A program made the translations under genes and the position numbers. A DNA stretch of 5,364 bases from Thermoplasmata archaeon. Its GTDB lineage: Archaea > Thermoplasmatota > Thermoplasmata > Thermoplasmatales > Thermoplasmataceae. Each line of letters starts with the position of its first letter. The stretch's first letter is position 1. Below the pieces are notes generated by a model that saw nothing but the letters and a program-made list of their open reading frames with translations, ran no database searches and was not told the DNA's origin. Below are positions 1 to 5,364 of the stretch, piece after piece. Where the stretch lies: positions 1 to 5,364 of the forward strand of contig JAJZOT010000143.1 in assembly GCA_021847855.1 (NCBI GenBank), written 5' to 3'.

Positions 1-496
1 CTGAAGCCATTGTCTTGAGTAAATCTCTATCCTCGAATGAAATCCTCTGGACCCTGTATGTTCCATCGATTACTAGAGAAGACGGGACATCTCCCATTCT
101 CTGATCAGGATTTGTGGGATTTCCATGCGGACATGTTGCCGGACTGCCAAGTTTCCTGAAAAGAGTTTCAACCCTTTCATCCTTGAAGATATGCTCAAGT
201 TCCATCACAGCAGAGTGTGTCTCTTCCCACGGGACTTCCAGCATGTTATATGCAAATACTTCAGATATTCTGTGCGTCCTCACCAGGGGGATTGCAGCTC
301 TCCTCCCTGCAGGTGTGAAATCAATCTTCTTGCCGTTCTTCCTCACCATGCCATCATCTATAATCTTCTGAATATATTCATGGGCGGTTGGCGGAGATAT
401 CTTCAATCTCCTGGAAATATCTATTTCACTTACTGAATCGAAGGACTCGAGAAATTCCCACACAACAAGCAGATAGTCCTCCCTGTTAAGAGTCAC
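1..496 (-). CDS. DtxR/MntR-family metal-dependent transcriptional repressor (C-terminus cut by window edge)
   Basis: I translated the minus strand from a GTG at 496; 165 codons are open to the left edge, so the gene is incomplete. Residues 6-51 form a winged helix-turn-helix (EDYLLVVWE start, then ISRRLKISPPTAHEYIQKI). Residues 75-104 are the metal-binding and dimerisation helices: H75 and E79 match DtxR H79/E83; H94, E101 and H102 match H98, E105 and H106. A TCPHGNP segment (121-127) is common in this family. From about 141 (GTYRVQRISFEDRDLL) the SH3-like/FeoA-like C-terminal domain begins. The family senses Fe2+ or Mn2+ and represses metal uptake or redox genes by binding palindromic operators. 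GTG is the only sensible start: an in-frame stop (527-529) lies upstream and the family usually begins a few residues before the EDYL motif. Metal specificity cannot be assigned: the first-shell residues are mixed. It is transcribed divergently from the adenosyltransferase gene. Confidence 0.9.
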   Translation of the reverse strand, partial: MTLNREDYLLVVWEFLESFDSVSEIDISRRLKISPPTAHEYIQKIIDDGMVRKNGKKIDFTPAGRRAAIPLVRTHRISEVFAYNMLEVPWEETHSAVMELEHIFKDERVETLFRKLGSPATCPHGNPTNPDQRMGDVPSSLVIDGTYRVQRISFEDRDLLKTMAS

Positions 497-517
497 GGTT
501 ACTGATCTTTGCTTAAT

Positions 518-526
518 AGATAAGGA
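518..526 (-). promoter_or_regulatory. Candidate TATA element of the repressor gene
   Basis: Read on the minus strand, the A/T-rich stretch TCCTTATCT lies at about -30 to -22 relative to the GTG at 496, the normal distance from an archaeal TATA box to the start of transcription. This would give a leaderless or nearly leaderless mRNA, in keeping with the absence of a Shine-Dalgarno sequence before the GTG. The match to a TATA consensus is weak, and the element overlaps the palindrome at 519-531. Confidence 0.3.
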
Positions 527-531
527 TTATC
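519..531. promoter_or_regulatory. 13-bp perfect palindrome GATAA-GGA-TTATC, candidate operator
   Basis: GATAA (519-523) and TTATC (527-531) are exact inverted repeats around a 3-bp centre. The palindrome overlaps the predicted TATA region of the divergent DtxR-family gene, where an autorepressor would be expected to bind. Short A/T-rich palindromes also arise by chance, so the operator role is inferred from position. Confidence 0.35.
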
Positions 532-570
532 GGAATGAATTTTCCTGAAGGATAGACTCAGCGTATCCCA

Positions 571-584
571 TCTAACCGTTTAGA
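571..584. promoter_or_regulatory. 14-bp near-palindrome TCTAACCGTTTAGA, candidate operator
   Basis: TCTAA and TTAGA are inverted repeats around CCGT, so 12 of 14 positions are symmetrical. The TAA...TTA arms with a G/C-containing centre loosely recall DtxR/IdeR-type operators. It sits about 18 bp upstream of the TATA candidate of the adenosyltransferase gene and 75 bp upstream of the repressor start, so it could serve either gene. It runs into a stretch of eight A residues (584-591). Function is inferred from position and symmetry only. Confidence 0.3.
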
Positions 585-601
585 AAAAAAAGATCAATAC
601 G

Positions 602-608
602 TTTTATA
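602..608 (+). promoter_or_regulatory. Candidate TATA box of the cobalamin adenosyltransferase gene
   Basis: TTTTATA is centred about 33 bp before the ATG at 638. With the usual archaeal spacing of about 26 bp from TATA centre to transcription start, transcription would begin near 630-633 and leave a leader of only a few bases. The upstream sequence is A-rich (584-591), but I do not see a convincing BRE. Confidence 0.45.
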
Positions 609-637
609 GGCATAACCAATCAGTGTTGTGATGTTAT

Positions 638-1183
638 ATGTTCACGCGCAAAGGAGACAGTGGAAGTACTGACACAGGTGACAGGAGAAGGGTATCAAAG
701 TCGTCTTCACTGGTTGAGGTGGAAGGGACCCTGGATGAAGCGCTCTCAAACATAGGCAATGCAATTGCCCTGTCGAAATGGGAGGATATAAAAAAAGATC
801 TTAGAATAACACAGGAAGATCTTTTCACTCTTGGTGAGGAAATTACGGCTTCAGGCCATGCACGAAAACTTGACCCGGCTAGAGTGGAATGGCTTGAGGA
901 AAGGGTTGTAAGCTACCGCAAGGAAGTCGGTCCAATAAGGCTTTTTATCGTCCCGGACGGAACACCTCAGTCGACATCGCTGCATATTGCCAGGACCGTG
1001 GTGAGAAGACTTGAAAGAATAATTGTCGGGACTAAGGAGGAACTTTCCACTCCGGATCATATAATTGCATATGCCAACAGGCTTTCTTCGCTGTTGTTTA
1101 TGGTTGCAATACTGTCAAACAAAAGACAGGGTGTTCAGGAAAGGATCTGGGACATCAGAGGAAAGAATGAAGATCACGAATAA
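638..1183 (+). CDS. PduO-type ATP:cob(I)alamin adenosyltransferase
   Basis: The 181-residue product matches the PduO/MMAB family in length and motifs. It has an N-terminal ATP-binding loop TRKGDSGST (residues 3-11), a VEVEGTLDE segment (26-34), the signature ARTVVRRLER (118-127, with R119, R123, R124 and E126) and ANRLSSLLF (146-154). The enzyme is a soluble trimer that transfers the 5'-deoxyadenosyl group of ATP to cob(I)alamin, making adenosylcobalamin, the cofactor of methylmalonyl-CoA mutase and class II ribonucleotide reductase. The start is firm: the next in-frame upstream start-like codon (TTG, 626) is followed at once by a stop. There is no strong Shine-Dalgarno; GTGAT at 628-632 is at best a weak one. 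The gene is read alone and converges on lipB with 10 bp between the stops. A homologue (TA1434) is known beside the 2-oxoacid dehydrogenase genes of Thermoplasma acidophilum, from memory. Confidence 0.92.
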   Translation: MFTRKGDSGSTDTGDRRRVSKSSSLVEVEGTLDEALSNIGNAIALSKWEDIKKDLRITQEDLFTLGEEITASGHARKLDPARVEWLEERVVSYRKEVGPIRLFIVPDGTPQSTSLHIARTVVRRLERIIVGTKEELSTPDHIIAYANRLSSLLFMVAILSNKRQGVQERIWDIRGKNEDHE

Positions 1184-1193
1184 CGTTTACATT

Positions 1194-1850
1194 TTATGAT
1201 TTCCACAATGTCGTCAATGATTTCATTTCGAATGGTCCAAATTCCTCCGAGAAAACGGAAATAAGCACATTAATTAAATCGTCCCTATCTATTTCAATAT
1301 ACCCCATGACAGATGAATCCATTCCACATGGGTTTATTCTTGAAAACCCCTCAAGAACCTCTTTCCCTATGTTTATTGAGATCCCATGGTAGGAAACCCC
1401 ATTTTCAATGGCCAGTCCCATGGAGGCAACTTTTTTCTTTTCTTTTCCATTTCCTACCCATATTCCGGGTTCATCACCAACAGAGGCTTCAAAACCAAAA
1501 TTAGCAAGCGATTTTATCACAATCCCCTCAAGCTTTACCACAAAACTTCTGACATCAATCTTTCCCTCTTTTCCCCAGATCTTCAGGATAGGGTAAATGA
1601 CCAACTGCCCTGGGCCATGGTAGGTGACGTCTCCACCCCTTTCGGTCTTTATCACATCTATGCTGCCATAATTGGATGGATCGTCTCTTCTTCCGGTTGT
1701 GTATACCGGTGGATGTTCAAGAAATAAGATGACATCCGGTATGCTGTTATTCAGCCTTCTGGACACCAGGTCCTTCTGAAACTTCAAGCATTCCAGGTAA
1801 TCTATTTGGCCAAGATCAATTGCGAGGTTTGAAGTGTAACGGTTTTCCAT
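1194..1850 (-). CDS. lipB: LipB-family octanoyltransferase (lipoyl(octanoyl) transferase)
   Basis: The 218-residue product carries the LipB motifs in order: DLGQIDY (12-18), FLEHPPVYTTGRR (43-55), ERGGDVTYHGPGQLVIYPIL (70-89), EPGIWV (127-132), KVASMGL with candidate catalytic K140, YHGISINI (154-161), and INPCG with candidate catalytic C175. The Lys-Cys spacing of 35 resembles E. coli LipB (K135/C169). The family moves an octanoyl group from acyl-carrier protein, through a Cys thioester, to the lipoyl-domain lysine of E2; a lipoyl synthase then inserts sulfur. Here the target is presumably E2 K42 from the same operon. The ATG at 1850 lies inside the E3 gene (35-bp overlap, different frame). 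GGAG, 7 nt upstream, is a weaker Shine-Dalgarno than those of E2 and E3. The acyl donor in an archaeon is unclear, so substrate is inferred from family. Confidence 0.93.
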   Translation of the reverse strand: MENRYTSNLAIDLGQIDYLECLKFQKDLVSRRLNNSIPDVILFLEHPPVYTTGRRDDPSNYGSIDVIKTERGGDVTYHGPGQLVIYPILKIWGKEGKIDVRSFVVKLEGIVIKSLANFGFEASVGDEPGIWVGNGKEKKKVASMGLAIENGVSYHGISINIGKEVLEGFSRINPCGMDSSVMGYIEIDRDDLINVLISVFSEEFGPFEMKSLTTLWKS

Positions 1851-3135
1851 AAACCATCTCCGCAGCCTCTTTTACACCTTCTGAAACAGTGGGATGTGGA
1901 TGTATGGTCAACCCGATGTCCATGGCCATAAGTCCTGATTCCACTGCAAGACTGATCTCGCTGATAAGTTCAGAGGCATGCGGTGCAACCACAGCACCAC
2001 CTGTTACGATGCCTTTTGAATCGGTATATATATGGAAGCTTCCAAGCGAATTGTTCATTGTGAGTGATCTGCCATTTGCTGCAGTGGGAAAAGATGTCTC
2101 TGATGATGATTTTGTGCCGGTGTATGCCACCTCAGGATCTGTGTATATGACGAATGGCATTGCCCTGTAGTCCACAACAGCATCGATACCGCATATGTTG
2201 TCTGATGCTATATCTGCATCGTAATATGCCTTGTGTGCAAGCATGGGCTGTCCGGCAACGTCTCCAATTGCATAGACATTGGGAAGGCTTGTCCTCATAT
2301 GTTCATCTGTTTTTATGAATGGACCGTTCATCTCAAGCTTTAGTTTTTCAAGGCCAAAGCCAGTTAAGTTCGGTCTTCTCCCAACAGTAAGAAGAACCTG
2401 GTCTGAGTTCAATATCTCGCCGTTTTCAAGTTCTATTGCATATTCTTCCTTCCTTGTAACCTTCTTCACCTTATTGGAGGTAAGTATTCGCACGTTGAGT
2501 TCCCTGAGTTTTCTTTCAATGGGCCTTACAAGTTCCGCATCGGCACCCGGCAGTATTTTGTCAAGCATTTCCACAACAGTCACCTGTGATCCCATTTTTG
2601 AAAAAGCCATTCCAAGTTCTATTCCTATATATCCACCGCCTATAATCACCAGTCTTTTAGGTATTTCCTGAAGGTCCAGAATCTCCCGGTTGTAAAGTGG
2701 TTGATCTATTCCGGGAATCTTGATGGGAGAGGATCCTGTGGCGAGAACAAGATTTTCAAACTCAAATGTAGCATCATTTACCGTGATGTGGTGATCATCC
2801 TGAATTACGGCAGTCCCCCTGACTATTTCCACACCGTAGGATTTACAGAGTGTTTCAACACCGGATGTGAGGCGATTTATCATGGCCCATTTCCATTCCT
2901 GCCATTCCTTCATGTTGAGATCGAAAGAAGAATGGGCACCCGGGATCTCCTTAAGGTAATGTATGGAGTTTGCCAGCTCTATGAGTGCCTTGGATGGTAT
3001 GCATCCATAGTTCAGGCACTCTCCGCCGATCTTATCCTTTTCCGCCAGGAGAACCTTCTTCCCATGTTGTCCAAGCCTTATTGCTGCCGCGTATCCTCCG
3101 GGTCCTGCTCCTATAATTGCCGCGTCATACTGCAT
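1816..3135 (-). CDS. lpdA: Dihydrolipoamide dehydrogenase, E3 of the 2-oxoacid dehydrogenase complex
   Basis: This flavoprotein reoxidises the dihydrolipoyl arm of E2 with NAD+. From the ATG at 3135 it has 439 residues, slightly shorter than the common 460-475. Domains: FAD-binding GAGPGG (9-14) with E32; redox-active disulfide C40/C45 in GGECLNYGCIPSK; NAD-binding GGGYIG (166-171) with acidic E189, favouring NAD+ over NADP+; second FAD motif YAIGDV (288-293); C-terminal dimerisation domain ending in HPHPTVSE, with catalytic H414 and E419. No lipoyl domain is fused to it. A GTG at 3144 is in frame and would add three residues, but AGGTGA (3141-3146) with a 5-nt spacer points to the ATG at 3135, matching the arrangement before E2. 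It follows the E2 stop by 10 nt and overlaps lipB by 35 bp. Confidence 0.96.
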   Translation of the reverse strand: MQYDAAIIGAGPGGYAAAIRLGQHGKKVLLAEKDKIGGECLNYGCIPSKALIELANSIHYLKEIPGAHSSFDLNMKEWQEWKWAMINRLTSGVETLCKSYGVEIVRGTAVIQDDHHITVNDATFEFENLVLATGSSPIKIPGIDQPLYNREILDLQEIPKRLVIIGGGYIGIELGMAFSKMGSQVTVVEMLDKILPGADAELVRPIERKLRELNVRILTSNKVKKVTRKEEYAIELENGEILNSDQVLLTVGRRPNLTGFGLEKLKLEMNGPFIKTDEHMRTSLPNVYAIGDVAGQPMLAHKAYYDADIASDNICGIDAVVDYRAMPFVIYTDPEVAYTGTKSSSETSFPTAANGRSLTMNNSLGSFHIYTDSKGIVTGGAVVAPHASELISEISLAVESGLMAMDIGLTIHPHPTVSEGVKEAAEMVYGKPLHFKPRN

Positions 3136-3140
3136 GTTTT

Positions 3141-3146
3141 TCACCT
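3141..3146 (-). promoter_or_regulatory. Shine-Dalgarno AGGTGA that decides the E3 start
   Basis: AGGTGA begins with the last base of the E2 stop codon and stands 5 nt before the ATG at 3135. The in-frame GTG at 3144 lies inside this site, so it is unlikely to be the initiator. Confidence 0.8.
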
Positions 3147-4342
3147 TACACCAGAATCAGGAGTGGATTCTCAATGAGTTCCTTAATTCTCATTATGAAT
3201 CTTGTTGCCATCGCACCGTCTATAAGCCTGTGATCGCAGGAAAGCGAGAGATACATCACGCTTCTCTGGTTTCCGGAAGAATCCATCTGCTTGAATGTTC
3301 TGTGTACCCCAAGTATTGCGACCTCGGGGAAGTTTATTATTGGTGTTGAGACAATTCCTCCTATTGTGCCTATGTTTGTTACAGTGAATGTTCCGTTCTG
3401 TACATCTCCAAGACTCAGTGAGGATGATCTGGCTCTTGACGCAAGATCCCTCACCCTGTCCGCAATGCCTGTGAGGCTCAATCTGTCGGCGTTATGCACA
3501 ACAGCAACGGTCAAACCATCCTGAGTGTCAATTGCCATGCCTATGTTATACTCCTTCCTGAGTGTATACCTCTTATTTCCCTCATCGTAAATGGCATTGA
3601 GGTATGGATATTCCTTTAGTGCAACTGTGGCAGCCTTTATGAAGAAAGCTGTCAATGTGACCTTTGAGCCTTTTTCTTTAAGTGTTTCAACTGCATGGAG
3701 TATTTCGCTCACGTCGGCGCTCTCCATGACAGTGAAGTGCGGTATTATGGCCTTGGATTTTGTCATCTTCTCAAAAATAAGCCTTCTGAGCCCCTTTGGT
3801 TCCAGGATCACGTCACCTGACGCAGCCTGACTGGAAGTGACCACTGCTTCAACCTTTTCCTCTCTTTTCTTTCCTGTTTCCGGAAGGTCCCTGAACCTGT
3901 CCAGATCCTCAAGTGTGATTCTTCCATTTTCTCCAGTCCCCTTCACTCCTGCAAGATCAATTCCCGATTCCATGGCAATTCTTCTCACTGCAGGTGAGGC
4001 GAGGGGTTTTTCTGATGGGGTATGTTCAGGTGCCGAAGCCCGAACCGGTCCAGCATGTGGTGATTTTGCAGTCTCCTCATGTGCAGAAGGTGCTTCTTCA
4101 ACTTTATCGTCGGTCGCAATCTCTATTATGCTCTGCCCAACCTGTACGACCTGCCCTTCCGGGAATACTATTCTTGTTATTTTTCCGGCAACCGGGGATG
4201 GTATTCTGACGGTTACCTTGTCCGTCATGATCTCTACCATGTCCTGCTCTTTCCCTATCTCATCACCTTCCTTCACATGCCACTTGACTATTTCGCCCTC
4301 GCTGACACCTTCTCCAATATCCGGTAACTTAAACGTATACAT
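3146..4342 (-). CDS. Dihydrolipoyl acyltransferase, E2 core of the 2-oxoacid dehydrogenase complex
   Basis: The 398-residue product has the full E2 architecture. One lipoyl domain (about 1-79) carries the lipoyl lysine K42 in the EIMTDKVTV hairpin. An Ala/Pro/Glu-rich linker (80-112) leads to a peripheral-subunit-binding domain (about 114-149, SPAVRRIAMESGIDL...GTGENGRI) that should hold E1 and/or E3. A second charged linker (151-180) precedes the acyltransferase domain (about 181-398) with DHRLIDG, where H371 and D375 are the expected catalytic residues. E2 accepts the acyl group from E1 on its lipoyl arm and transfers it to CoA, and it forms the oligomeric core of the complex. The sequence cannot separate branched-chain from pyruvate specificity; T. 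acidophilum homologues favour branched-chain 2-oxoacids. It starts 4 nt after the E1-beta stop, with AGGTGA overlapping that stop. Confidence 0.95.
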   Translation of the reverse strand: MYTFKLPDIGEGVSEGEIVKWHVKEGDEIGKEQDMVEIMTDKVTVRIPSPVAGKITRIVFPEGQVVQVGQSIIEIATDDKVEEAPSAHEETAKSPHAGPVRASAPEHTPSEKPLASPAVRRIAMESGIDLAGVKGTGENGRITLEDLDRFRDLPETGKKREEKVEAVVTSSQAASGDVILEPKGLRRLIFEKMTKSKAIIPHFTVMESADVSEILHAVETLKEKGSKVTLTAFFIKAATVALKEYPYLNAIYDEGNKRYTLRKEYNIGMAIDTQDGLTVAVVHNADRLSLTGIADRVRDLASRARSSSLSLGDVQNGTFTVTNIGTIGGIVSTPIINFPEVAILGVHRTFKQMDSSGNQRSVMYLSLSCDHRLIDGAMATRFIMRIKELIENPLLILV

Positions 4343-4346
4343 GTTT

Positions 4347-4352
4347 TCACCT
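4347..4352 (-). promoter_or_regulatory. Shine-Dalgarno AGGTGA of E2, containing the E1-beta stop codon
   Basis: AGGTGA includes the TGA stop of E1-beta and stands 4 nt before the E2 ATG at 4342. This arrangement suggests translational coupling, keeping subunit output in step. Confidence 0.75.
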
Positions 4353-5321
4353 GAAATCTAATATTTTTCTGGCTGCTGCAAGTATTCTTCTCTCGTTTGG
4401 GAGATAGTACTCTTCCAGCCTGTACGGGAACGGTGTGTCCGGTCCTGTAACCCTGACTATGGGTGCGTAAAGATACTCTATGACCCTCTCTGATATTGCC
4501 GCTGAAATCTCAGAACCCATTCCAAGTGTTCTTGGAGCTTCATGAACTATCATAACCCTTCCTGTCTTCTTGACCGATGCCACAATGGAATCTATATCCA
4601 TGGGGACAAGTGTCCTCAGATCCAGTACATCTGCGTCAAGGGAGTTTTTCTCCACTGTCTGGATTACTGTAGGAACCATTGAACCGTAGGTAATGATGGT
4701 GAGATCATCACCGGACCTTACAAGGTTAGCCTTTCTCAGTGGCACCTTGTAGTCCTCTTCCGGAACATCTGCCTTCTGAGCACGGTACAGTCTTTTGGGT
4801 TCAAGGAAAACAACAGGGTCATTCAGGTCCATTGATGAGGAGAGGAGCCCTTTTGCATCGTAGGGGTTTGAAGGAGTGACAACAGTAAGCCCTGCAGTAT
4901 GGGCAAAATATGTCTCTCCGCTCTGGGAATGGTAAAGTCCACCCCTGATTCCACCTCCATATGGTGTCCTGAGTACCATGGGAACCGTGATTCTTCCTGC
5001 AGTTCTGTACCTCATCTTCGCCATCTGGTTCACTATCTGGTCAAAAGCTGTGTATATAAAATCCTGAAACTGAATTTCAGGAACAGGTCTCAATCCCGTG
5101 GTTGCCATTCCTATTGCCATGCCCACAATTCCGAGCTCCTCCAGTGGTGTATCCATGACTCTTTCCTGTCCATATTTAGCCTGCAAACCGTCAGTAACCC
5201 TGAAAACTCCACCGTCTATTCCAATATCCTCGCCAAGGAGTATAATTGAATCATCTACGCCCATTCTCAGATCAAGTTCTGAATTTAAGGCCTGCACCAT
5301 GTTCATTGGCTTTGAATTCAA
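4347..5321 (-). CDS. 2-oxoacid dehydrogenase E1 component, beta subunit
   Basis: The product is 324 residues from a TTG at 5321, or 319 from the ATG at 5306. It is the transketolase-like beta half of a heterotetrameric E1, which uses thiamine diphosphate to decarboxylate a 2-oxoacid and reductively acylate the lipoyl arm of E2. Family motifs (TTG numbering): LLGEDIG (28-34); VMDTPLEELGIVG (55-67), with E62 at the position that contacts the thiamine pyrimidine; PEIQFQDF (81-88); RTPYGGG (118-124); LYHSQS (129-134), with H131; then the C-terminal transketolase domain. The substrate is not readable from sequence; branched-chain 2-oxoacids are likely by comparison with T. acidophilum. AGGTGA (5328-5333), 6 nt before the TTG, favours TTG; for the ATG at 5306 it would be 21 nt away. 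The TTG overlaps the predicted E1-alpha stop as TTGA. Confidence 0.95.
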   Translation of the reverse strand: MNSKPMNMVQALNSELDLRMGVDDSIILLGEDIGIDGGVFRVTDGLQAKYGQERVMDTPLEELGIVGMAIGMATTGLRPVPEIQFQDFIYTAFDQIVNQMAKMRYRTAGRITVPMVLRTPYGGGIRGGLYHSQSGETYFAHTAGLTVVTPSNPYDAKGLLSSSMDLNDPVVFLEPKRLYRAQKADVPEEDYKVPLRKANLVRSGDDLTIITYGSMVPTVIQTVEKNSLDADVLDLRTLVPMDIDSIVASVKKTGRVMIVHEAPRTLGMGSEISAAISERVIEYLYAPIVRVTGPDTPFPYRLEEYYLPNERRILAAARKILDFR

Positions 5322-5364
5322 AGGATTTCACCTCTTTCTTCCTCTACCATCCCTGACCAAAGGG
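5318..5364 (-). CDS. Probable C-terminal end of the E1 alpha subunit (truncated by window edge)
   Basis: Only the last 14 or so codons are present, reading LWSGMVEEERGEIL and a TGA at 5318-5320. Of the three minus-strand frames, this one gives an acidic, amphipathic tail like those ending E1-alpha proteins. The other two stop at 5328-5330 (basic tail) and 5344-5346. Position supports the call: E1-alpha normally lies immediately before E1-beta, and the frame puts the stop in a TTGA overlap with the E1-beta start. If right, the E1-beta Shine-Dalgarno is embedded in its last codons. The identity rests mainly on synteny because so little is visible. Confidence 0.55.
   Translation of the reverse strand, partial: LWSGMVEEERGEIL

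Noticed and set aside
114..436. Plus-strand open frames of 85 and 103 codons over the left end
   Set aside because: They lie antisense to the DtxR-family gene, whose minus-strand translation shows clear motifs; the plus-strand products show no recognisable domain.
571..591. Stem plus A-run as a factor-independent terminator
   Set aside because: On the plus strand the stem is followed by A rather than T. On the minus strand the T-run comes before the stem, and no gene ends there on either strand.
631..640. ATG at 631 as the start of the adenosyltransferase gene
   Set aside because: It is in a different frame from the conserved TRKGDSGST protein, which starts at the ATG at 638.
1184..1193. 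Terminator in the convergent gap between the adenosyltransferase and lipB genes
   Set aside because: The gap is only 10 bp, with no stem-loop and no strong T-run on either strand; a short TTTTA stretch is not enough to call one.
2701..3349. Plus-strand open frames of 158 and 71 codons opposite the E3 and E2 genes
   Set aside because: They are opposite-strand readings of strongly supported genes, with no family motifs.
3837..4361. 174-codon plus-strand open frame opposite the N-terminal half of E2
   Set aside because: It is antisense to the lipoyl, linker and binding domains of E2; its Ser/Pro/Thr-rich composition is what the complement of that linker coding would give.
5328..5364. Alternative frame for the E1-alpha tail ending at the TGA inside AGGTGA
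   Set aside because: It gives a basic tail (PLVRDGRGRKR) unlike E1-alpha C-termini. It is not fully excluded, because the stop would sit in the ribosome site as at the E1-beta/E2 junction.
1..5364. CRISPR array, tRNA or rRNA gene, insertion sequence or prophage remnant
   Set aside because: No regularly spaced repeats, cloverleaf-like segment, transposase motifs or terminal inverted repeats were seen; nearly the whole window is housekeeping coding sequence.

Overview
The window looks like chromosomal DNA from an archaeon of the Thermoplasmata (Thermoplasma, Ferroplasma or Cuniculiplasma type). The reasons are: proteins close in layout to the Thermoplasma acidophilum 2-oxoacid dehydrogenase cluster; Shine-Dalgarno sequences of the form AGGTGA only at genes inside the operon; and first genes whose start codons lie just downstream of TATA-like elements with little or no leader. 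The lineage is inferred from protein resemblance and gene order, not from a marker gene.

Layout. Positions 1-496 (minus strand) hold most of a DtxR/MntR-family metal-dependent repressor; its C-terminus runs off the left edge. Positions 497-637 are a divergent intergenic region with two promoter candidates and short palindromes that could be operators. Positions 638-1183 (plus strand) encode a PduO-type cob(I)alamin adenosyltransferase. After a 10-bp convergent gap comes a tight minus-strand operon. In transcription order it holds the last codons of E1-alpha (5318-5364), E1-beta (4347-5321), E2 acyltransferase (3146-4342), E3 dihydrolipoamide dehydrogenase (1816-3135) and LipB octanoyltransferase (1194-1850). 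The operon promoter is outside the window, upstream of E1-alpha.

How the genes fit together. E1 decarboxylates a 2-oxoacid and passes the acyl group to the lipoyl-lysine of E2. E2 transfers it to CoA, and E3 reoxidises the dihydrolipoyl arm with FAD and NAD+. LipB would supply the octanoyl/lipoyl group that E2 needs, so it belongs functionally with the complex. In T. acidophilum the equivalent complex is known to act on branched-chain 2-oxoacids and, less well, pyruvate. Valine and isoleucine breakdown yields propionyl-CoA, whose further use can depend on adenosylcobalamin; this is a possible but unproven link to the neighbouring adenosyltransferase.

I see no mobile element, CRISPR array, RNA gene or clearly undescribed system. 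The points most worth a second look are the unusual metal-ligand set of the repressor with palindromes in front of it, and a bacterial-style LipB in an archaeal operon although archaea generally lack its usual donor, octanoyl-ACP.
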